Source: Bryobacterales bacterium
Lineage (GTDB): Bacteria; Acidobacteriota; Terriglobia; Bryobacterales; Bryobacteraceae
Assembly (NCBI GenBank): GCA_003132865.1
Contig: PKYZ01000448.1
Span: 1 to 10,214 of the forward strand
DNA length: 10,214 bases
Reading direction: 5' to 3'
Under the pieces are notes generated by a model that saw only the letters and a list, made by a program, of their open reading frames with translations, was not told the origin of the DNA and made no database searches. The translations under genes and the position numbers were made by a program. Below, one piece after another: positions 5,615 to 10,214 of the stretch. Within the stretch, counting starts at the first letter, position 1, and each line of letters opens with the position of its first letter.

Positions 5615-7303
5615 ATGCGTGGCGCTCTGCTGCTGATAACGGCGATCCTGTGCGCGCGGGCAGAGACCGCCCGATTCGAGCTGCGCGGCCGTTTGCTACC
5701 CGCCACGCGCGCCTCGGTGTGGCTGCATGGCGCCACCGCGCCGTTCGAGGACACCACTCTGGCCGGCGAAGATGGGCACTTCCGTTTCCGCGACTTGCTG
5801 GCCGGCACGTACACCCTGGGCGCCTTCGTGCCGGGGCGCGGCGAGATGCGGCGCACCATCGAAGTGGGTCCCAGCCAGGCCGACGCCAAAAAGCGCATCG
5901 AATTGACGGTGGAGCTGCGCGACGGGGAATTCGAATCGCGCGACAGTTTGCGCCGCTCCATGGTCTCCGCCAAGGAGTTGGCCATTCCCGAGCGCGCCCA
6001 CCGCGAGTATGAGGAAGCCGAAAGGCGGCTTGCCCGGCGCGACGTGGAAGGCGCTGTCGCGCATTTCGAGCGCGCGGTCGAGATGGCGCCCCAGTTCTCG
6101 GAGGCGTGGAACCATTTGGGCACCATCGCCTATCAGGCGCGCGATTACACCCGCGCGGAGACTTGCTTCCGCAAGGCGCTGGACGCCGACCCTAATTCCT
6201 TTCAGCCGCTGGTCAACCTGGGCGGGGTGTCGATCAATCTCGGTAAGTTCGAGGAAGCGGTGCAATACAACTTGTACGCGGCGCTTACCCGGCCTAACGA
6301 CGCGCTGGCTAACTCGCAGCTTGGCATGAGCTACTTCTACTTAGGCAAGTTGGACCTGGCCCAGAAGTATCTTACCGCGGCCAAACGCTTCGACCCCGCG
6401 CACTTCTCGCATCCGCAACTGATGCTGGCGGAAATCGCCCTGCGCCGCCAGGACCGGGCAGCGGCGGCGGGCGAGATGGAAGAGTTTCTGCAGCATCACC
6501 CGGATTCGCCGGAGGCGGTCGGGATCAAGGAGAAACTGACGCAGTTGCGCGCGCAGTCCGATCCGGCGCAGACGTTCGCCGCCACCGGCATGGCGCGCAC
6601 TTTTTCGGAGGCGCCGGATCTCACGCCCCTCGACGGTGATCCGTATAGCGTGCTGCGCAAGGACGGCCGCTACTATTTACAGAGCCGCGATCGCGAGGGG
6701 CATGTCGGGCAAAGCGGCATCGATGCCGCGATCGGCTCCGGCCGGCACGCGCGCGTCCTGCTGAGCCGTACCGCGGGAGGCGGCTGGATGGAACTGCCGC
6801 TCGCCTGGTACGGTGCGGACGGCGGGCGATACGCCGCGAGCCCCGGTTTCGGTTTTACGGCGAATTGCCTGGTTTGCCACGCACGGCAGCACGCCGATCG
6901 CCCGGCCGCGTTCGGCTGCGCGAGCTGTCACGGCACGGCGGGATCGGGCAAGCCCGGCCAGGCGGTGTGCCTCGAATGCCATCTGCAAACCAGCGGGCCG
7001 AATTCCGCTCACGGAACCAGCGCCGCGGTCGAGGAAAAATTCGAATTGAACAGCGCCGGTTACCGGCTGCTGCAATCGCGGTGCTACCAGGCCACGGCCG
7101 GCAAGCTGACGTGTACAGCTTGCCACCCGGCGCACAGCTTTTCGAAGACGCTGGCCGAATACCGGATGGTCTGTCGCGGTTGCCACCCTACCATGCACAA
7201 TGGCGCGGCCCTCGACTGCACGCGTTGCCATATGCCCAAACGTCCGGCGCAGGATGCGGCGCAAATGATGGTGACGGACCACCGAATCCAGCGGCCATTG
7301 TAG
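5615..7303 (+). CDS. Secreted TPR protein with C-terminal hexahaem cytochrome c domain
   Basis: 562 residues from ATG 5615, chosen because MRGALLLITAILCARA is a clean Sec signal peptide (cut near ARA/E); in-frame ATGs at 5555 and 5582 and TTG 5537 are alternatives. A carboxypeptidase-regulatory-like beta domain follows (about residues 20-85, LRGRLL...GEDGHFRFRDLLAGTYTLG). TPR repeats follow at about 130-305 (AWNHLGTIAYQARDYTRAE; LVNLGGVSINLGKFEEAVQ; QLGMSYFYLGKLDLAQKYL). The C-terminus has six CXXCH haem sites at about 418 (CLVCH), 435 (CASCH), 452 (CLECH), 500 (CTACH), 520 (CRGCH) and 535 (CTRCH). It closes with CHMPKRPAQDA...TDHRIQRPL, an ending I know from TPR-linked c554-like cytochromes. 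A periplasmic or outer-surface electron-transfer role is inferred; the partner and substrate are unknown. A cysteine in SRCYQATAGKL sits where relatives also keep one. The frame is intact. Confidence 0.85.
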   Translation: MRGALLLITAILCARAETARFELRGRLLPATRASVWLHGATAPFEDTTLAGEDGHFRFRDLLAGTYTLGAFVPGRGEMRRTIEVGPSQADAKKRIELTVELRDGEFESRDSLRRSMVSAKELAIPERAHREYEEAERRLARRDVEGAVAHFERAVEMAPQFSEAWNHLGTIAYQARDYTRAETCFRKALDADPNSFQPLVNLGGVSINLGKFEEAVQYNLYAALTRPNDALANSQLGMSYFYLGKLDLAQKYLTAAKRFDPAHFSHPQLMLAEIALRRQDRAAAAGEMEEFLQHHPDSPEAVGIKEKLTQLRAQSDPAQTFAATGMARTFSEAPDLTPLDGDPYSVLRKDGRYYLQSRDREGHVGQSGIDAAIGSGRHARVLLSRTAGGGWMELPLAWYGADGGRYAASPGFGFTANCLVCHARQHADRPAAFGCASCHGTAGSGKPGQAVCLECHLQTSGPNSAHGTSAAVEEKFELNSAGYRLLQSRCYQATAGKLTCTACHPAHSFSKTLAEYRMVCRGCHPTMHNGAALDCTRCHMPKRPAQDAAQMMVTDHRIQRPL

Positions 7304-7350
7304 GGCGCGCGAGTCCTACCGTACCCGTACACCTTAGCCCCTCCGTCATC

Positions 7351-7379
7351 TTGTGCCCGCTTTTCACGCGCGATATCGT
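7351..7379 (+). promoter_or_regulatory. Possible sigma-70-like promoter for the VWFA gene
   Basis: TTGTGC at 7351-7356 and TATCGT at 7374-7379, separated by 17 bases, about 16 bases before the ATG at 7396. Each hexamer matches the consensus only in part, so this is suggestive. It would allow separate transcription of the VWFA gene from the cytochrome gene 92 bases upstream. Confidence 0.3.
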
Positions 7380-7395
7380 AACCACAGAAGCGCTC

Positions 7396-8364
7396 ATGAA
7401 ACACCGCCTGGCTCGCGTCTGTCTCCCGCTAATCCTCGCCGGTGCGGTCGCGCCGCCGCATGCCTGGCCGCAAAATACCGTGCGCGGGCGGACGGTGGCC
7501 AGCGTGGCCAGCCTGGATTCGGCCCGCGGGAACTTCAAGGTGGACAGCACCCTCGTACTGGTGAATGTCGCAGTCACGGACTCGCGCGGACGCTTTGTCA
7601 CGGGCCTCTCGCGGCAAGACTTTCAGGTGTTCGAAGAAAAAACCGCGCAGACAGTGGCCTATTTCTCGGCGGAAGAGGCCCCAGTTTCGGTCGGGCTGGT
7701 GCTGGATTTCAGCAGCAGCATGGCGCCACGGTTCGGCCAGTTGCAGCAGGCCGTGGCCGAGTTTCTCAAAAGCCCCAATCCGCAGGACGAGTTTTGCCTG
7801 ATCGAGTTCCGGGACCGGGCGGAACCGTCTATGGGCTTCACCAGCGCGGCCGAGGAGATTCAAAACCGGGTGGCCTCGACCAAGCCCCGGGGGGACACCG
7901 CGCTGCTGGATGCGGTCTATCTGGGTCTGCGGCAGATGAGAAAAGCGCGGAACTCCCGCAAGATCCTGCTGATTGTCTCCGATGGCGGAGATAACCACAG
8001 CCGGTATCGCGCCCGCGAGGTCGAGAATCTGGCGCGCGAATCGGATGTGGAGATCTACGCGATCGGCATTGGGCGCTCCGCCGGCCGCGCAGTATACGAC
8101 CTGTGGGACGGACCCGCTCTGTTGAGCGAGCTTACGGAAGAAGCCGGTGGACGCTGTTACGAGATAGACAATTCGCGCGATTTGCCCGCCGTGGCGGAAA
8201 AGATCGGCCGGGAGCTACGGCATCAGTACGTGCTCGGCTACGTGCCCCAAAACCGGCATCGCGACGGCCGGTACCGGCATATCCAGGTGAAGATTGCGCG
8301 GGCGCCCGGCCAGCCGCGTCTCTCGGCGTATTGGAGGCGCGGCTACTACGCGCCGGCGGACTAA
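7396..8364 (+). CDS. Secreted VWFA-related protein of the acidobacterial type
   Basis: 322 residues from ATG 7396. MKHRLARVCLPLILAGAVAP and PHAWPQ form a Sec signal peptide. Next comes an N-terminal segment typical of the family (STLVLVNVAVTDSRGRFVTGL, then RQDFQVFEEKTAQTVAYFS, about 50-91), then a von Willebrand A domain: VGLVLDFSSSM with the MIDAS DXSXS at residues 104-108, the threonine of RGDTALLDAVY at 168, and the aspartates in LIVSDGGDN at 196-199. The end (QYVLGYVPQNRHRDGRYRHI, then QVKI and YWRRGYYAP) is also characteristic of the TIGR03436 'VWFA-related Acidobacterial domain' group, from which I take the name. The metal site looks complete, so metal-dependent ligand binding outside the cytoplasm is likely; the ligand is unknown. 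It follows the cytochrome gene on the same strand, but no direct link can be read from the sequence. Confidence 0.88.
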   Translation: MKHRLARVCLPLILAGAVAPPHAWPQNTVRGRTVASVASLDSARGNFKVDSTLVLVNVAVTDSRGRFVTGLSRQDFQVFEEKTAQTVAYFSAEEAPVSVGLVLDFSSSMAPRFGQLQQAVAEFLKSPNPQDEFCLIEFRDRAEPSMGFTSAAEEIQNRVASTKPRGDTALLDAVYLGLRQMRKARNSRKILLIVSDGGDNHSRYRAREVENLARESDVEIYAIGIGRSAGRAVYDLWDGPALLSELTEEAGGRCYEIDNSRDLPAVAEKIGRELRHQYVLGYVPQNRHRDGRYRHIQVKIARAPGQPRLSAYWRRGYYAPAD

Positions 8365-8402
8365 AGTGGCAGACCTCCAGGTCATTTTCAAGCGCAGGTC
8401 GC

Positions 8403-8436
8403 ACCATCACCAATCACCAGACACCAACCACCAGCC
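8403..8436 (+). repeat. Tandem heptanucleotide repeat, ACCARNC
   Basis: Four consecutive 7-base units at 8409-8436: ACCAATC, ACCAGAC, ACCAACC, ACCAGCC, preceded by a shorter ACCATC at 8403-8408. The unit reads GNYTGGT on the other strand. It lies between two converging genes (VWFA stop 8364, hypothetical stop 8468), where no coding constraint is expected. Short heptamer repeats of this kind are known from cyanobacteria and some other genomes; a role here is not evident. Confidence 0.6.
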
Positions 8437-8467
8437 ACGGCGAGCGCAGCTTGCCTGATGTACGCGT

Positions 8468-8950
8468 TCAGTCGAACAGCCCAATCTGTTCCTTCGGGAC
8501 CGGCTTGGGCTTGCGCCGGCGCAACGGGCTTCCCACTACACCCAGTACCTGCAGCTCAGTGAGCGCGGCGCGCGGGAGGAACAACCGCTGGTTGTTGGAG
8601 TATGGGTCCGGCGGCACCACCGTAAAGCCCTGGGATTCCACCAGAAGCAGGTTATTGGCGAGGATGCCGTCCATCACCTCGCCGTCCCGGAACTTGACGC
8701 GCACCCAAAGCCCGTCCATCTTGGGCCGGGTACTGAACACTTTGCGCTCGCTGGCCGGGTCCGGCGGCTCGAAATCCTTAACGAATTGAACGGCTTTCAC
8801 CTCATCGTAAGGCACCACGGAGTAGTTGCCGTCCGGGGTCAGCAGTTCCACTCCGGCGGGCCGCAGATAGGTCAACGAGTTTACATAACCGAGCAGAGGT
8901 TCCCGCTCGAAGCGGCTGATCCGGACTTTTTTTGAGGTCGAGCCGGCCAA
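8468..8950 (-). CDS. Conserved hypothetical protein
   Basis: 160 residues if started at TTG 8950, which has AGGGG five bases upstream (8956-8960); TTG 8980 is the other in-frame start and no ATG is available. The product is soluble, with no signal peptide. Visible segments are KKVRISRFEREPLLGYVN, YDEVKAVQFVKDF, LWVRVKFRDGEVMDGI, LLLVESQGFTVVPPDPYSNNQ and LFLPRAALTELQVLGVVG, then a lysine/arginine/proline tail (RRRKPKPVPKEQIGLFD). The VRVKFRDGEVMDGILAN strand-turn-strand looks like the small beta-rich repeats of uncharacterised families such as DUF6982, which I mention only as a possible relation. I know no function. The gene converges on the VWFA gene and is divergent from xerD with about 70 bases between starts. 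Confidence 0.75.
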   Translation of the reverse strand: MAGSTSKKVRISRFEREPLLGYVNSLTYLRPAGVELLTPDGNYSVVPYDEVKAVQFVKDFEPPDPASERKVFSTRPKMDGLWVRVKFRDGEVMDGILANNLLLVESQGFTVVPPDPYSNNQRLFLPRAALTELQVLGVVGSPLRRRKPKPVPKEQIGLFD

Positions 8951-8965
8951 ATCAACCCCTAAGTG

Positions 8966-8978
8966 GAAACATTGTTTC
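8966..8978. promoter_or_regulatory. Short palindrome in the divergent hypothetical/xerD start region
   Basis: GAAACATTGTTTC is a perfect inverted repeat of six-base arms around one base. It sits between the two divergent starts (8950 and 9023), where an operator would be expected. No regulator is encoded next to it, and a 13-base palindrome can occur by chance. Confidence 0.25.
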
Positions 8979-9022
8979 AAACATGGGTCGGGGTTATTGT
9001 ATCATTGGCACGGATGGGCACG

Positions 9023-9937
9023 ATGGAAGACGCGTCCGCGCCACTAACCGGAGCTTTACCAGGCGAGGCCGCCTCGTTCCTCAATTTTTGCAGAATCGAA
9101 AAGGGGTTAGCCGCTAACTCCCTGGAAGCCTACCAGGCGGATTTGCAGAAGTTTGTCCAATTCGCCGGCCGCCAAGGCGGCGGAGCGATTCCGGATGTCG
9201 AAGCCGTGCGCCACTATATGGACTCTCTCTATCGGGCCGGGCTGGGAAGCCGTTCGGTTGCCCGGCACTTGTCTACATTGCGCAGTTTCTATGCATTTTT
9301 GGTGCGCGAGGGCCGTATCGCCAGTGATCCGACCGAACATCTGGGTGCACCACGGCAATGGCAGACTATCCCTAAGTTTCTGAATCTGGAGGAGATCGAA
9401 CGGCTGTCCCAGACTCCGGATGCCAGCCGGACCACCGGCGTGCGGGACCACGCCATGATCGAACTGTTGTATGCCACCGGCCTGCGGGTTTCCGAGCTAT
9501 GCAGCTTGGGCATGGGAGACCTGGACCTGAACTATGGCGTGTTGCGGGCCACCGGCAAGGGCAGGAAACAGCGGATGATACCGGTGGGCAAAGCGGCGCT
9601 GGCTGCCGTGCGCGCCTACCTCGAAAGCGGGCGTCCCGCGATCTTGAAGGGCCGTCCCAGCCGGTATCTTTTCGTAACGGCGCGGGGTGGGCCGATGACC
9701 CGCCAGGCGTTCTGGAAACTGCTGCGCGGCCATGGACGCAAGGCCGGCGTTTTTCATCATTTGACGCCGCACGTGATCCGGCATAGCTTCGCCACCCACC
9801 TGCTGGAGGGAGGCGCTGACCTGCGGAGTGTGCAGGAGATCCTGGGCCACGCATCCCTCGCGAGTACCCAGATCTACACCCACGTGTCGGTCGAGCGGCT
9901 CGAATCGGCGTACCGGCAGGCGCATCCGCGAGCCTGA
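9023..9937 (+). CDS. xerD: Tyrosine recombinase XerD-type
   Basis: 304 residues from ATG 9023 (MEDASAPLTGALPGEAASFL), close to the roughly 300 usual for XerC/XerD; ATG 9014 and GTG 8963 are alternatives and no start has a strong Shine-Dalgarno. Residues about 15-100 form the N-terminal core-binding domain (FLNFCRIEKGLAANSLEAYQ; SRSVARHLSTLRSFYAFLV). The catalytic domain has all active residues: R155 (ATGLRVSEL), K179 (GKGRKQR), H250 and R253 (TPHVIRHSFATHLLEGG), H276 (LGHASL) and the nucleophile Y285 (TQIYTHVSVERL). The TQIYTHVxxERL ending and H-S-F-A-T-H-L-L-E-G-G-A-D-L-R fit XerD better than XerC. Such enzymes resolve chromosome dimers at dif with FtsK. A phage- or island-type integrase is less likely because of the length and the canonical motifs, and no att site or dif is visible nearby. 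Confidence 0.9.
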   Translation: MEDASAPLTGALPGEAASFLNFCRIEKGLAANSLEAYQADLQKFVQFAGRQGGGAIPDVEAVRHYMDSLYRAGLGSRSVARHLSTLRSFYAFLVREGRIASDPTEHLGAPRQWQTIPKFLNLEEIERLSQTPDASRTTGVRDHAMIELLYATGLRVSELCSLGMGDLDLNYGVLRATGKGRKQRMIPVGKAALAAVRAYLESGRPAILKGRPSRYLFVTARGGPMTRQAFWKLLRGHGRKAGVFHHLTPHVIRHSFATHLLEGGADLRSVQEILGHASLASTQIYTHVSVERLESAYRQAHPRA

Positions 9938-10197
9938 CCGAACAGGTACATCCCCAGGCCGCGGTGAGCAGGTAGACTACACGGAGGCCGCAGGAGTCAG
10001 CGTGTGCAGCTGCGCATGCGCTTCCGGCCTAATTCGCGCGTCCGCTTGCCGCCTGGATGTCGGTTCGGCCTCCGGCGGGACGCACTTCACCGGTCCGCGG
10101 CTCTTGTAACCGCGGCGGGGTGCGCCCGGGCGCCAGGTACCAACCGAGAGCGTCAGCGTGCTCGCACGCGGCGCGAAACAGGAAGGGGACCACCGAC
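9938..10197. other. Non-coding or unrecognised stretch after xerD
   Basis: About 260 GC-rich bases. Open frames here lack recognisable domains. I see a 10-base palindrome GCGCATGCGC at 10012-10021 and CCGCGG repeated at 10095-10100 and 10110-10115, which could pair as a six-base stem with a nine-base loop but has no T-run. No tRNA or clear terminator was found. Confidence 0.4.
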
Positions 10198-10214
10198 ATG
10201 GCTCCGGTTGTCAC
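10198..10214 (+). CDS. Possible start of a gene cut by the right edge
   Basis: ATG at 10198-10200 is preceded by GGAAGGGG at 10181-10188, nine bases upstream, one of the best ribosome sites in the window. Only MAPVV and two more bases are available, so nothing can be said about the product. Confidence 0.35.

Noticed and set aside
10095..10115. CCGCGG repeat as a terminator after xerD
   Set aside because: The stem is six bases, each half is itself palindromic, there is no T-run, and it lies about 160 bases past the xerD stop.
10029..10214. Minus-strand open frame at the right edge
   Set aside because: Low-quality composition, no domain and no ribosome site; a plus-strand start with a strong ribosome site occupies the same end.
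1..10214. CRISPR arrays, insertion sequences, rRNA genes, attachment sites
   Set aside because: No regular repeat-spacer pattern, transposase, rRNA sequence or convincing att/dif site was seen; the only recombinase is a housekeeping-like XerD.

Overview
The window is GC-rich DNA that most resembles a soil Acidobacteriota of the Solibacter/Bryobacter type. The evidence is a MacB/FtsX-type permease of the acidobacterial 'duplicated orphan' (ADOP) style, a secreted VWFA-related protein of the acidobacterial kind, a Tat-exported sugar-isomerase-like TIM barrel, a TPR/multihaem cytochrome c, and toxin-antitoxin remnants. The taxonomic placement is inference from gene content.

Left part (1-1740): the N-terminal part of a cobalamin-dependent methionine synthase (metH, minus strand, running off the left edge) starts back to back with a Tat-signal xylose-isomerase-like TIM-barrel protein (plus strand). 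About 380 bases without a convincing gene follow.

Middle part (1740-5534): a strip of decayed genes, nearly all on the minus strand and tightly packed. In minus-strand transcription order it holds an intact RHH antitoxin (VapB-like); a PIN toxin (VapC-like) with a missing middle and a changed frame; an intact AhpD/carboxymuconolactone-decarboxylase-like protein; an ADOP permease that has lost its central half and carries a frameshift; an intact 139-residue protein of unknown function; an MNT-type nucleotidyltransferase antitoxin (MntA); its HepT toxin partner with two frameshifts, one inside the catalytic RX4HXY motif; and a truncated second copy of the C-terminus of the 139-residue gene. A short coiled-coil gene on the plus strand, also frameshifted, converges on this strip. 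In both toxin-antitoxin pairs the toxin is broken while the antitoxin frame is still open.

Right part (5535-10214): genes here look intact. A secreted TPR protein with six CXXCH haem sites is followed on the same strand by a secreted VWFA-domain protein. A convergent conserved hypothetical gene is separated from it by about 100 bases that hold a heptanucleotide repeat. That hypothetical gene is divergent from a full-length XerD-type tyrosine recombinase. The last 260 bases hold no convincing gene until a well-placed ribosome binding site and ATG at the right edge.

I did not find a clearly new multi-gene system. The most informative signals are the decay pattern of the middle strip, the duplicated flanks of the mntA-hepT pair, and the precise internal deletion that joined the two halves of the ADOP permease. 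All reading-frame repairs were made by eye; no alignments or database searches were run.
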